A stretch of DNA of 64,000 bases, from assembly GCF_003947455.1 (NCBI RefSeq), contig NZ_QHJH01000004.1, forward strand, positions 52,984 to 116,983. The letters run 5' to 3'. How positions within the stretch are numbered: position 1 is the stretch's first letter; the number at the start of each line of letters is the position of its first letter. A program made the translations under genes and the position numbers. The stretch is from Streptomyces sp. WAC 04229 (GTDB lineage Bacteria; Actinomycetota; Actinomycetes; Streptomycetales; Streptomycetaceae). Below the pieces are notes generated by a model. It was not told where the DNA came from. It searched no databases and was given only the letters and a program-made list of their open reading frames with translations. Positions 17,038 through 26,295 of the stretch are shown piece after piece.

Positions 17038-17796
17038 TCAGGAGCGCCAGAAGTCCTGGTGCACCACTTCGTCGACACCTCTGCGGGGTGCGGGGCGGAA
17101 GGACGTGCCCTTCGGATGGGCGACGGCCATGAGTCCCGCCTGGGTGACGTGTTCCGGCAGACGCAGGACCTCAGCGGCCTCCTGGGCACGGGCCAGGTGC
17201 AGTGCCGTCACCGCACAGGCCAGGCCGCGCAACCGCAGGGCGAGCATGAAACTCCACATGGCGGGCCAGATCGACCCGTAGTACACGGAGTGCGCCACGT
17301 GATCCACCGGGGCAGGCAACCCCAGCTTCCTGAACCTCTCCTCGAAGTCGCCGGGTGACAGGCTCAGGCAGGGCACCACGAGGACAGGCACGCGGTGCAG
17401 GTGCTCCGCCAGATGCGCCGACGCTCGCCAGACGCCGGTGCGTTCCGGTGACTCGGCGGCCTGGTCCGCCATCGCCTCCAGATAGGGCTGGGCCGCCCTC
17501 CGGTAGCACTCGGCCAGTCGGCGCCTGCTCACGGCGTCCGCCACCACAACCCACTGCCACGGCTGGTCGTTGGAGCCGTTGGGCGCCTGCAACGCATCCG
17601 ACAGAGCAGCGTGCACCAGACGGATGTCGACCGGACGATCGAGGTCCAGACGCCGCCGTACCGACCGGGTCGTCGTCAGCAGTTCCTCGGCGCTCAGCTT
17701 CCCTGTCGCCGGCGCGGAGTGTGGTGCGCGCGGGCCGGCCTCTGCCTGCGCCGCGCGGGGCTCTTGCTGCTCGGTGGCATGGCACGGGTCGTTCAC
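17038..17796 (-). CDS. Nitroreductase-family FMN oxidoreductase
   Basis: 252 residues. SVRRRLD gives the phosphate-binding arginines, APNGSNDQPWQWVVV is the central FMN contact, and the C-terminal half contains YYGSIWPAMWSFMLALRLRGL and HPKGTSFRP. The family uses NAD(P)H to reduce nitroaromatics, quinones or flavins, and includes dehalogenases and thiazoline oxidases. GTG at 17796 is chosen because AGGAGG lies eight bases upstream; longer frames have no ribosome-binding site and a low-complexity leader. First gene of the sugar-isomerase/GH65 operon, an unusual pairing. Confidence 0.8.
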   Translation of the reverse strand: MNDPCHATEQQEPRAAQAEAGPRAPHSAPATGKLSAEELLTTTRSVRRRLDLDRPVDIRLVHAALSDALQAPNGSNDQPWQWVVVADAVSRRRLAECYRRAAQPYLEAMADQAAESPERTGVWRASAHLAEHLHRVPVLVVPCLSLSPGDFEERFRKLGLPAPVDHVAHSVYYGSIWPAMWSFMLALRLRGLACAVTALHLARAQEAAEVLRLPEHVTQAGLMAVAHPKGTSFRPAPRRGVDEVVHQDFWRS

Positions 17797-18073
17797 GGTA
17801 TGCGCCTCCTGTTCCGGTCTCTCGTCTGTGTCCTCGCTCCGGCTCCGTCGGAGGCTCTGGGCCATCCCGTCGAGGCTCCGGGCGGAGGAGCAAGGCCGGC
17901 GGGCCTCGTTCGGCTTCGTCACCGGCTTCGGTGCCGAGCGACTCCTTCGCTTCACCGGCCCGCGGCGGCCATGCAGTGCGACTGTCCCGGAGGTGCCTCG
18001 TCACACGCCCCGGTGAGACGGCGGGCGTGAACGCGTTGAACACCTGGCCGTCCGCCCGGCGTCGCCCGGCCGT

Positions 18074-19474
18074 TCAGTCGGACGTGTCGATCGCGCGTGC
18101 CCCGGACCGGACCGTGCCCGGCCCGGCGGCGAGGTGCGAAATCCTGTTGATCAGCGCAACGGCCTCCGGAACGCGCCGGAAGCGTACGAGCCGTGCTTGC
18201 AGCTCCTTCAGGAGCACGGCTGACCGCTGGGAGCGGAGGAAGGGATACTCCTCCATGAACAGGCGGCCGTACACGCAGGCTTCGTCGACCTGGCCCAGGT
18301 CCAGCAGGACGAGGGCGACGCGCACTTGGCTGAGCGCTCTTCGACGGCGTTCGTGCGAAGGGCGGTCCTCGGCCGCGTACCTCAGTGCGTCAAGGGCCGC
18401 CGGGGTGTCGCCGAGGCGCAGGAGAACCAGCCCCTTCCGGTAGGCCATTCCGGCTTTGGGGTAGCAGGTGAAGGGCCCGGGGCGGGAATGGGCCCGGTCC
18501 AGGCAGGCCTCGGCCGTGTCCATGTCCCGGTAGACGGTGCGGGACTCACCGGACAGCACCCGGACATAAGCACGCTGCACGAGCACGAACGCCCGTAGGT
18601 CGTCGCCGTTCTCGACGTCCGCGGCGGTGATCGCCCTGTCGGCGAGGTCGATCGCGTAGGACAGCGCACCCACCCGGACCGCCTGCACGCTCAACGCCCT
18701 GAGCGTGATGGCGCGCGTACGCCAGTCCTGGTTCTCGGCCGCGGTCCTCAGTGCTGCGTAGTAGTAACGCTGTGCCAGTCCCGCGTGGCCGGCGTCCGCC
18801 GCCATGTCGCCCAAGGTGTGGGCGAGTTGGCCGGTGACTGAGAGTAGGTCCTTGCGTAGCAGCGGCAACGCCGGCTTCATCAGCAGCCGACCGATGTCCT
18901 CACTCAGATACGAGGCGAACGAGGATCGACCGTGCCCTCCTCCGAACAGAGACCAGTTCCTGGCGAACTGGTCCGACATGTACCTGGCTCTCACCACGTC
19001 GGCTTCACTGACCTGAGCGCCGCGGACGCCAGGACCGACGTCCCTCGGGAGGCCAACCGGTTCGAGACCGGGCGGGACGGACTGTCTGAAGACGACACGC
19101 ACCAGCCTCGGACGCTGTGCTGGATCGGCGTCGGCTCTCGCCAGGGTCACCAGGCCGCGGAGCGGGTCCCCCGGTCGCCCACGTTCCACCTCGTCCTCCC
19201 ACCCGTCGTCGGCGGCGGTCTCGGCCAGGCCCGTCTCCTCCGGGTTGATCGGACGCCCGGTCCGTCGGGTCAGAGCTTCGGCGACGAACTCGGGAACCGG
19301 AGCCTTCGGCCGGGAGCCGGCCAGCCAGTGGGCCACCGCTGTCCGGTCGTAGCGCAAGGACATTCCCTGGGCAGCCGCCAGGCGGTCGACGTCCCTCGCC
19401 AGTTGCGCGGCGCTCAGATTCGCTTCGGCCAGCAGTTGCGCGAGTAAGGCATTGCGTGTGCGACGGCGTGGCAT
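18074..19474 (-). CDS. HTH regulator with TPR-like repeats
   Basis: A 466-residue regulator of a type common in Streptomyces. The N-terminus has a degenerate Cro/CI-like helix-turn-helix (NLSAAQLARDVDRLAAAQG, then RYDRTAVAHWLAGSRP). From about residue 190 a chain of helix pairs (AGLAQRYYYAALRTA, GALSYAIDLADRAI, MAYRKGLVLLRLGD) forms a tetratricopeptide-like solenoid. Such proteins often respond to small signals. ATG at 19474 is followed by a basic MPRRRTRN start. It points away from the GH65 operon's first gene across 277 bp and may control it. Confidence 0.75.
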   Translation of the reverse strand: MPRRRTRNALLAQLLAEANLSAAQLARDVDRLAAAQGMSLRYDRTAVAHWLAGSRPKAPVPEFVAEALTRRTGRPINPEETGLAETAADDGWEDEVERGRPGDPLRGLVTLARADADPAQRPRLVRVVFRQSVPPGLEPVGLPRDVGPGVRGAQVSEADVVRARYMSDQFARNWSLFGGGHGRSSFASYLSEDIGRLLMKPALPLLRKDLLSVTGQLAHTLGDMAADAGHAGLAQRYYYAALRTAAENQDWRTRAITLRALSVQAVRVGALSYAIDLADRAITAADVENGDDLRAFVLVQRAYVRVLSGESRTVYRDMDTAEACLDRAHSRPGPFTCYPKAGMAYRKGLVLLRLGDTPAALDALRYAAEDRPSHERRRRALSQVRVALVLLDLGQVDEACVYGRLFMEEYPFLRSQRSAVLLKELQARLVRFRRVPEAVALINRISHLAAGPGTVRSGARAIDTSD

Positions 19475-20155
19475 GATCCCCCTCCTTCACATCCAGTTCT
19501 GCCGTGACGACTCGGCAACCGCTACCGGCGTACGGACTGAACAGCTTTCATCGTGCTTGTGGTGCGAGCTGTGCCAATGGCCCGGTCGGGGCAGCGCGCG
19601 CACTGCCCCGAGTCGTTGACACCCGTACGCGAGGGTGCACACCCCATGTGCGGCTGAGGGCCTTGGAGGAACGGTCGTCGGCGCAAAAGCCGTGTGAGTC
19701 GGTCGACGATCAGTCGGCGTGGGACCGCGAGGTTGCCACCGGGGCTCCGTATGCAGGAAGGGTGGCGGAATGCTCCCTCTCCGAGCCCTTGCTACCTGTC
19801 TTCTCCCGAAGCCGTCCATACATGCTCGAACCCGCACCTTTGACTCATCTTTGATGGCGCAGGTGGAGGTGTCGGCCCTGCGTCGACCGCCATGGGCTTC
19901 CGGCCGGAGCGAGCCGCCGGCACACGACTCACCGGAGCAGGGCTTCAGCGGTGCCGAACCCCTCCGCGTTCAACATGCACACGCCTCGTCGGCGTGTCCG
20001 GGGTGTGCAACGCACGCTCAGGGTGAGACGCGGTGCATGCCTTCCGGTGAGAAGCGGCCGGGGGCACACCGTGAACCCGGGTCCACTCTCTTCGCCTGCC
20101 CGAAATTCGCACCGGAAGTGCTGCCACGAAGTGGCATCGAGGGAAGCCCAGTATG
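19475..20155. other. Gene-free stretch upstream of the TPR regulator
   Basis: About 680 bp without a frame of convincing coding bias on either strand. It must hold the promoter of the TPR regulator. A TTGACA-like run near 19615 is present, but I cannot pair it with a -10. Confidence 0.4.
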
Positions 20156-20159
20156 ATCT

Positions 20160-20620
20160 TCCGAGACATCTGCGGCCTATCGCGTCGCGGAAAACGTAGC
20201 AGGAGAGGAGGCGGCCCAGAACTTTGTCGACGCACTCGGCCCAGTCGGCGACGATGTGGCCGACCTGGTGATCGACGTCGTGTTCGGCAAACTTCACAGT
20301 CGGCCGGCGATGAGCCACGAGGAGCGCGAGCTGGTCACGCTTGCGATCATCGCATCACTCGGTGGCGCGGAGGAGCAACTGACCACACGTCTTCGCATCG
20401 CCCATCGCCTCGGGATACCCGCCGGACAAAGTGATCGAGATATTCGCGCACACCGGAGACTACGCGGGATTTCCGCGCTCTCTGAACTCGGCCGAAACGG
20501 CCAGAGAATTCAATGGCGAGCTGGGTCTTCCGCTTACCGAGGGCCGCAGAGGCAGTGGACGCCGTCGACGAGGTGGTCATCGCACAGGGCCACGACCCGA
20601 TCGCTCCGCTGCTGCTGGAC
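20160..20620 (+). pseudogene. Carboxymuconolactone-decarboxylase-like relic
   Basis: The translation AAQNFVDALGPVGDDVADLV continues to MSHEERELVTLAIIASLGG and RIAHRLGIPA, then jumps frame near 20425 to KVIEIFAHTGDYAGFPRSLN followed by SAETAREF. Together these make the CMD/AhpD-like helical domain, including the membrane-free YAGFPRxLN signature. The frame break, the lack of a plausible start codon before AAQNF, and a possible second shift near 20540 argue for decay. A related intact gene lies at 24740-25330. Confidence 0.65.
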
Positions 20621-20803
20621 CGTGAGGCGCCGTACTTGCAGGACCTCCTGAAGAGCGACAGCGATCGGCTGGATCTGGACTCGAGCACGGCCTGGGCCCC
20701 GGCCGAGCGTGACGATCACAGGAAGGTCCGATCCACGCGCGCTGCTGCAGTAAGGGCCCCTCCCGGCGGTACGACCATCGAGCACGGGTGCCGGCCGCTC
20801 GCC

Positions 20804-21394
20804 CTACGGGTGACTTCGCAGCGCCGGGGGCAGTTCCACGTCGTTCACCACGGGCCACTTCCAGGGCTCCGGACCCAGGCGGCCCAACCGTCGCACTGTG
20901 ATCACACTCCACGGCGACAGAGCTGTCGGGTCCTGATTCGCTTCCCGAAGTACTTCCTCCCACGGCACCCACCGTATGGACTCGACCTCTCGGGGACTGG
21001 GTGACGGGGGCCGAGAGAGCAGAACCCGTACGACGGGCCCCAATTCGTTCTCCACGATGCCGTTCTCCATGACGGATCGATAGCGAACAGCGCCGATGAG
21101 GAGATCCATGCGTTCGGCATCTGTGCCGAGTTCCGCCGTCGACCGTCTCCGTACGGCGTCCTCCAAGGCCTCACCCGGCAGGGGGTGACCACAGAAGCTG
21201 TTGGTCCACACACCGGGCCAGGTGTGTTTCGAGAGGGCCCGGCGCGACATGAGAAGGCGTCCGGCCTCGTCGAAGGCGTAGACGGAGAAGGCCAGATGCA
21301 AGGCAGTGTCGCTGTTGTGCGTCCGGTCCTTGGGGGCGCTGCCCACCGCGTTTCCACGCTCGTCGAGCAGAACGACGGGTTCACTCTCGGACAT
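20804..21394 (-). CDS. idi: Isopentenyl-diphosphate delta-isomerase, type I
   Basis: A 196-residue Nudix-fold enzyme interconverting IPP and DMAPP in the cytosol. The metal and catalytic residues of type I enzymes are present: His26 and His33, Cys68 in WTNSFCGHP, Glu115/Glu117 in VENELGPV, and the Nudix-derived RRALSKHTWPG block. ATG at 21394 is favoured by AAGAGGAA just upstream; a frame extends 23 codons further but has no such site. Length is near the E. coli protein (182). No terpene or carotenoid genes adjoin it, so it may simply top up isoprenoid supply. Confidence 0.92.
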   Translation of the reverse strand: MSESEPVVLLDERGNAVGSAPKDRTHNSDTALHLAFSVYAFDEAGRLLMSRRALSKHTWPGVWTNSFCGHPLPGEALEDAVRRRSTAELGTDAERMDLLIGAVRYRSVMENGIVENELGPVVRVLLSRPPSPSPREVESIRWVPWEEVLREANQDPTALSPWSVITVRRLGRLGPEPWKWPVVNDVELPPALRSHP

Positions 21395-21627
21395 GGTCGG
21401 ATTCCTCTTCTTAGCGCTGCGGTGGGGACCGACACCCTGCGCCCACCTGGACGCAAGGGCCACGACGTCGCGGTCTCACAGCGCCGGTCCCGACCCTCCC
21501 TCGCACCCGACCCGCGCCGCGCGGTGCCGGAGTCCTCCCCCCGCGTAGGCAGCCCACCTGCACACCGAGCTCCGGCACCGCTGCCCAGCAGTGTGAGACA
21601 TGCGTGGCGGCGCTGGTACGGATGGCG

Positions 21628-22152
21628 TCAGACGATGACGAGGGCGGAGTTGAACGAGTAGCCGGTGATGCCGCCACTGAGGCAGGCGGTGAGGTTCAGA
21701 GAGGCACCCACGAGCGTCTCGACGGCGTTGTGGCCGGCGAAGCGTCCACTGGTGATCACTCCGGTCTGCGTGACCGTGGTGACGCCGTTGGCGGAGGTGA
21801 CTTGGGAGCTGTACTGGAACACACTCTGCTGTCCGTTGCCCCAATGCAGTGTTACTGAGCCCGGACCGCCGTTGAGCAGGTTCAGACAGGACAGGCCGGG
21901 TGAGACGAAGTGTTCGTCGTGCCGCACCGTCTCCAGCAAGGGCAGCACACAGGTGTCGCTCGTGTGTATCTCCACGTCGATGTCCGCGGGCGTGTAGGTG
22001 ACCCCTGGGTCGTGATGGGCGGTGGTGACGCCGGTGCACGTGGCCAGAGGAGGGTCGTCCGCCTGAGCGGTGCCACTCGTCATGGCCAGGCTGAGGGCCG
22101 TGACGAGCAGCGTCGCGCCGGCTGTTGTGAAGCGTCTGAGGAATCGGTACAT
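21628..22152 (-). CDS. Small secreted four-cysteine protein, paralogue 1
   Basis: 174 residues. A Sec-type signal peptide (basic FLRRF, then a hydrophobic stretch to about residue 31, TAQA-DD) precedes a mature domain of about 143 residues rich in Thr, Ser, Val and Gly. Cysteines are at 39, 68, 89 and 157; the spacing (29, 21, 68) is shared with the genes at 22204, 22850 and 26600. Other shared marks are DPGVTYTP after the first cysteine, LHWGNGQQS, and GVITSGRFAG. The composition suggests an all-beta fold with two disulfides. I know no function for this family. Third in a leftward tandem array. Confidence 0.75.
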   Translation of the reverse strand: MYRFLRRFTTAGATLLVTALSLAMTSGTAQADDPPLATCTGVTTAHHDPGVTYTPADIDVEIHTSDTCVLPLLETVRHDEHFVSPGLSCLNLLNGGPGSVTLHWGNGQQSVFQYSSQVTSANGVTTVTQTGVITSGRFAGHNAVETLVGASLNLTACLSGGITGYSFNSALVIV

Positions 22153-22203
22153 CGCAGCCTCCCTGCGATAGAGGTCTGGCTTCTCTCACCCGGGTCCGAG
22201 CGC

Positions 22204-22770
22204 TCAGAGGATGGCGAGGGTGGACAGTCCGCTGACGTGTGTGAGGCCGGTCGGGTTCAGGCACGGAAGCGGGTTGCTCAGGTCCGGGATGATCTCCGTG
22301 GTCACGTTCACCAGCGACCCGGCGTAGCGGCCCGACGTCACCGTGCCCAGGGAGACGTAGACCTGGGTGGCCCCGGCGACGTCGATCTCGGTGCCCGTGA
22401 CCTGAACAGTGGAATGCTGCCCGTTGCTCCAGGTCAAGGTCGCCGTGGCCGTGCTGGGGAAGGCGAGGCAGGTGGCGCCTGTCACCGCTCCGCCTTCGCT
22501 GTAGGTCACCCCGCTCACTCCGTCGTTGAGAGGGCACGAGGCGTATGTTCCATCGGCCTGGTAGACGACGTTCCGAGGTTGGGTGAGGTGGAGGCCCGGG
22601 CTGTAGTCGGTGACCTGCTGTCCGACGCAGGTCACCAGGGCAGCAGCCGCGGTCTCCGATGCGGCGGCCGGCGTCGCGCCGAGCGGGACGGCCATGCACA
22701 GCGCGGCGGGCGCTGCCGTTCTGGCCACCATGAGGAGCTTGCGGAGGATTCGTCCGGGTGGGTTGTGCAT
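22204..22770 (-). CDS. Small secreted four-cysteine protein, paralogue 2
   Basis: 188 residues with a signal peptide ending near AAAS-ET (about 38). Cysteines at 48, 79, 101 and 170 give spacing 31, 22, 69. The shared motifs read YSPGL, LTWSNGQHS and GTVTSGRYAGS. The segment DGVSGVTYSEGGAVTGATCL is closely echoed by the relic at 26505-26583. It is 51 bp upstream of paralogue 1 in the same orientation, so the two may be cotranscribed. Function unknown; an extracellular, disulfide-stabilised role is the only inference. Confidence 0.75.
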   Translation of the reverse strand: MHNPPGRILRKLLMVARTAAPAALCMAVPLGATPAAASETAAAALVTCVGQQVTDYSPGLHLTQPRNVVYQADGTYASCPLNDGVSGVTYSEGGAVTGATCLAFPSTATATLTWSNGQHSTVQVTGTEIDVAGATQVYVSLGTVTSGRYAGSLVNVTTEIIPDLSNPLPCLNPTGLTHVSGLSTLAIL

Positions 22771-22849
22771 TGCTGCTCCCTTTCGTGAACGGTCGGCCGC
22801 GGCCGTGCAAGGTGCGTCCTCGGTGGCGGACCGACCGGCCGTTGCTTCG

Positions 22850-23389
22850 TCACAACACCGTGACCAGGAAAGGACCGGAGGTGGTGGTCAGCCCGCCTGC
22901 TGTCGTGCAGGCGAGGAGGTCGAGGCTGGTGATGACGACCGTGTTGACGATCGTGCGGCCCGTGTAGTCGCCCTGGGTGATCGGGCCGGTGGCAACGAGA
23001 ACCGTGGTGCCGTTGGGACGCAGGGCCAGCGAACTGGTGAAGGTGAACCGGGACGGCTGTGTGCCGGGATCGGCCCAGTCGATCCTTCCGGTTCCGGCGC
23101 TGCTCCCACCCAGACAGTTGAGGTTGCCACTGCCGTGGAAGGTGTAGGTCCCCGCCGTGTGCTGGAGATCGGTGGAGACGCATGGCCCCAGCGTGCCGCT
23201 GGAGTGGACGTCAACGAGCGGCGCGGGCGCGGTGAGGGTGAGTCCGGGCGTGTAGGAGGTGTTCTGCGCCCCCAGGGGACAGGTGACAACACCGTTGTCG
23301 TCCTCAGCCGCTGTCGCGGGCGCAGCGGGGAGGGAGACAACGGCCACGAGGGCCGAAGCGGCCAGAAGAGAAGCGGAAGCTTTGCGCAT
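22850..23389 (-). CDS. Small secreted four-cysteine protein, paralogue 3
   Basis: 179 residues if translation begins at ATG 23389 (MRKASASLLAASAL), which gives a clean signal peptide cut near ATA-AEDD; the frame extends 13 codons further without benefit. Cysteines at 37, 70, 92 and 161 give spacing 33, 22, 69. Shared marks are YTPGLTLTAP and GPITQGDYTGR. The WxNGQ motif is altered to WADPGTQ, making this the most diverged copy. First in the leftward array. Function unknown. Confidence 0.72.
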   Translation of the reverse strand: MRKASASLLAASALVAVVSLPAAPATAAEDDNGVVTCPLGAQNTSYTPGLTLTAPAPLVDVHSSGTLGPCVSTDLQHTAGTYTFHGSGNLNCLGGSSAGTGRIDWADPGTQPSRFTFTSSLALRPNGTTVLVATGPITQGDYTGRTIVNTVVITSLDLLACTTAGGLTTTSGPFLVTVL

Positions 23390-24296
23390 GACACGGACCG
23401 TCCTTCGAGTAGTCCACTCACATGTCAAGTGAGTGACGTCGGCAACACCTCAAGCGATCCGGCCACTGCGAGCGGACGCTCCCCACGACTCCACGGTCGA
23501 GGTGCCGTAAGCCGACCGGATTCTTCGCAGCTCCGGCATTTCCCAGTCGATGGTCCGCCCGGACGTTTGTCTCTGTCGCCGGGCAACCGACCTCGAGACC
23601 CTCTCTTCGAATGAACGCCCGAGTCGTACCGGCCGCCGCACCACAGCATCGCTCCTCGCGTGCGCCCACCACACCTCCCGGACCCCAGTTCATGCGTGCA
23701 CGCGTTGAACGGCCGCCAAGCCCTCACGGAGGGCGTACCGGTCACCCGGAGGGAGGCGCAGGACGAGACGCCGACCACCGCGGGCTGGACGATGGCCCTA
23801 TGAATGATCCGTTCTACGACCACGTCGCCGTCCTGGTCCGCCGTGCATCCCTCGCCGGGGGCCGCCGTACCGACTGCGACGGATCACGGCGGAACCCGAT
23901 CGAGGGACCCGGATCCGGATCGGACGCCGGTGTCCGTGAAGCCTCTCCTCTGCGCGCAGCGAGCGAGGCAACGGCTTCTCACGATCGCCGCTGATCGCGT
24001 TCACTCGTACTCCCGTGTTACGGGGTGTGGGAGCCCCGGTCAGGGCGACTTCCAGGGGTAGGCAGCGAGGTGAGGGCCGCCGGTCTCATCGGTTCGCCCC
24101 GGCCCCGAACGTCTCGCTGTCCAGAAATCGAGGAACGCCGACCTGCTGCGCGCGAAACCGCGTGGGTTTCTCCGCATCTGAGCAAGCCCCAGCCGGCTCG
24201 CTGTCGTGCCACGTAATTTCTGACGGAACTGAGACAGCATGAAGCCGGCTCGGTCGACGTCTGCTTGACCGACGTCAGCGGACTTCCCCCTCTACC
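23390..24296. other. Long stretch without a convincing gene
   Basis: About 900 bp between the secreted-protein array and the next plausible genes. Overlapping short frames occur on both strands, but none has a ribosome-binding site plus normal Streptomyces codon bias or a recognisable domain. It includes the promoter of the secreted-protein array on its left side. Confidence 0.4.
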
Positions 24297-24539
24297 TCAC
24301 CGCCGTCCCGTGGCAGTAGTGCGGGACTCGGTCACCGGGTCGACGAGTTGGGCGTTGTGATCGCTACGACGCAGCAGGGAGTCGCTTTCCTTCCGGTGAG
24401 GCCCGCTGGTCGCGTGAAGGGACGCCTTGGGCAGCACCGGACGGTTCACCTGGGGTGAGTTCATCGTGTACGGCGCGGAAGGCCAAGACGCGGCGAGGTC
24501 CGTGGGGCCCGGCGCCGACGGAGAGGTGAAGACGTTCAT
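24297..24539 (-). CDS. Possible small disordered protein
   Basis: 80 codons from ATG 24539, or 83 from GTG 24548. A strong GGGAGG site lies at a workable distance from either start. The product is rich in Pro, Ser, Thr and charged residues (TSPSAPGPTDLAASWPS, RKESDSLLRRSDHNAQL) with no membrane segment or cysteine. I recognise no family. The good ribosome-binding site, divergent to the CMD-like gene, is the only positive argument. Confidence 0.3.
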   Translation of the reverse strand: MNVFTSPSAPGPTDLAASWPSAPYTMNSPQVNRPVLPKASLHATSGPHRKESDSLLRRSDHNAQLVDPVTESRTTATGRR

Positions 24540-24739
24540 CACGTTCACGCCTCCCTGTGTCCGGGGTGGTGTGTGGTCGCCCGGATCGGCAAGCCGAACA
24601 CCACAGGCCGGTGATCGTGCGTCCGGCTCCGCAGCCTCGACGACGCAGGCGCACCTTCCGAGGGGTCTCCGCGCCCCGAACAGTGGGGGGAGATCACCGG
24701 TGGGGGGAGGCAGCCCTCACACCAGAGACGGAGAACGGC

Positions 24740-25330
24740 ATGGCTCGATTTCCCTATCCTGACGAACGCAGCTCCCAGGCGGTGCTGACGCGCACCCCAG
24801 TGCCTCTCAACGTGTTCCGTATGCTCGCCCACGCGCCGGCGGTGGCTGAGCCCGCCATCGACCTCGGGGTGGCCCTGCTCTCGGCGACCAGCCTTCCCGC
24901 ACGCCTGCGCGAGGCTGTGATCCTTTCCGTTGCGGGCCGCGTCGGCTGCGCGTACGAACAGGCGCAACACACCCCTGTCGCCGAACGATGTGGCATGACC
25001 CCTGAGCAGACCGCCGCCACCGTGGAAGGGACCGTACACATCGACGGGCTCACGGAGGACGAGGAGGTCGCACTGGCGGCGACCGGCGAGCTGGTGCGGG
25101 AGCACACGCTTGATCACGCGACGGTGTCAGCACTGCGTCAAGCCCTCGGCGAGCGGCAGGCGGTCGAACTGATCATGCTGACCGGCTACTACGTCATGCT
25201 CGCGAACTTGCTGAACGCCCTGGAGGTGGACTCCGAGTCCGCGGGTGACCAGATCGCCTCAGCCATCTCCGAGTTGTCCGGGAAGCAGCGGGAGACGCTG
25301 TCGCCCCCTTCGCGAGGAGACGCGTCGTGA
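24740..25330 (+). CDS. Carboxymuconolactone-decarboxylase-family protein
   Basis: 196 residues with the all-helical CMD/AhpD fold. LPARLREAVILSVAGRVGCAYEQAQHTPVAERCG holds the conserved core with Cys and His in CAYEQAQH; the first cysteine of the AhpD CxxC pair is absent, as in the non-peroxidase branch. VELIMLTGYYVMLANLLNAL is the closing helix. ATG at 24740 follows GGAG. Its stop overlaps the GTG of the acyltransferase gene, so the two are translationally coupled. Family members act on lactones, carboxylic acids or peroxides; which applies here is unknown. Confidence 0.82.
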   Translation: MARFPYPDERSSQAVLTRTPVPLNVFRMLAHAPAVAEPAIDLGVALLSATSLPARLREAVILSVAGRVGCAYEQAQHTPVAERCGMTPEQTAATVEGTVHIDGLTEDEEVALAATGELVREHTLDHATVSALRQALGERQAVELIMLTGYYVMLANLLNALEVDSESAGDQIASAISELSGKQRETLSPPSRGDAS

Positions 25331-26295
25331 TCGAGTCAGCGCGGGAGCCGGCAACTGGATTCGCCGGCGCGTCCGTCCACGTCTTCCCACCCCAGGGCAC
25401 CTTCGCGCCCGCGGCCATCTCCGCGGCAGCAGGCCGCAGTGAGCGCTTCGCTGATGCCTTCGCCCGTATCACAGAGCAAACGGACGAGGTGTCCGCCGCC
25501 GAGGGGGGAGCGAGGTTGTCACGCTTCCTCACCGAAGCCGATCCACCGTCAGTCGAGGAGTTGCAGCGGACGGGATCCCTCGAACTCGCCTCCTTCGTCG
25601 CGTCTCTCGCAGCCCACCAGGCGCTCTGTGATGCTCACGGGAGGCCGGCAGTCGTGCTCGGCGTCAGTGCCGGGGACTTCGCCGCCATGACGGCCGCCGG
25701 GGTCTTCAGCCTTCGGGACGGAGCGCATCTGGCGCTCAAGGCCGCTGAAGTGCAGCGCAGTTGCCCGGGCCGGATGGTCGCCTTGAAGTGCTCGTGCGAG
25801 GAGGCCGACAAGATCATCCTACGAAGCGGGGTTCGTGACGCGAGCACAGCCTTGGTCTTCGACGACCGTTCCGTGGTGGTCACCGTCCCGGGAGGTGAAG
25901 GACGTGCTCTGCGTGAGGCCGCATCAGCGATGGGCGTCCAAGCCGTCGTCACGCCTGTGCCGTTCGGTTCGCACCATCCGAGCCTGTCGCGTCAGACAGA
26001 AGCGCTCAGCGCCGTCGTGGCCTCCTACGAGCGGCACCCCGCTACGATGCCCGTGCACTCGGCTGCCGGCGGCCGGGTGTACCGGGACGGTGACACGGTG
26101 CCTCGGGCCATGGCGGAGAACCTCGTCTCGCGCGTGGACTTCCCGGCCTCACTACGGCAGAGCCTCTTCCCAGGAGCGCGCGTCGTCTTCGACCTGGACA
26201 CCGGCGGTGCCCTGGCGTCGAGTGCCCGCAGAATCCTGTCCCAGTCCACCGTCGCCGTGCACGCCCCTTTCGCAGAGCCCGCCTTCACTTGGTGA
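25327..26295 (+). CDS. Stand-alone malonyl-transacylase-like acyltransferase
   Basis: 322 residues resembling FabD and polyketide AT domains. The nucleophile motif reads GVSAGDFAAMTAAGVFSL in place of the usual GHSLGEYAAL: serine is kept, but the adjacent His is Val and the Glu is Asp. The second catalytic residue is His in VPFGSHHPSL, matching the FHS motif. A ferredoxin-like subdomain (FDDRSVVVTVPGGEGRAL) sits between. GTG at 25327 overlaps the upstream stop by four bases. No ketosynthase or ACP is nearby, so the acceptor is unknown. Substitutions beside the nucleophile suggest altered acyl specificity or reduced activity. Confidence 0.8.
   Translation: MIESAREPATGFAGASVHVFPPQGTFAPAAISAAAGRSERFADAFARITEQTDEVSAAEGGARLSRFLTEADPPSVEELQRTGSLELASFVASLAAHQALCDAHGRPAVVLGVSAGDFAAMTAAGVFSLRDGAHLALKAAEVQRSCPGRMVALKCSCEEADKIILRSGVRDASTALVFDDRSVVVTVPGGEGRALREAASAMGVQAVVTPVPFGSHHPSLSRQTEALSAVVASYERHPATMPVHSAAGGRVYRDGDTVPRAMAENLVSRVDFPASLRQSLFPGARVVFDLDTGGALASSARRILSQSTVAVHAPFAEPAFTW

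Noticed and set aside
25327..26295. Acyltransferase as the remnant of a polyketide synthase
   Set aside because: No ketosynthase, ACP or docking sequence flanks it, and it is intact at both ends with a coupled upstream gene. A free-standing enzyme is more likely.
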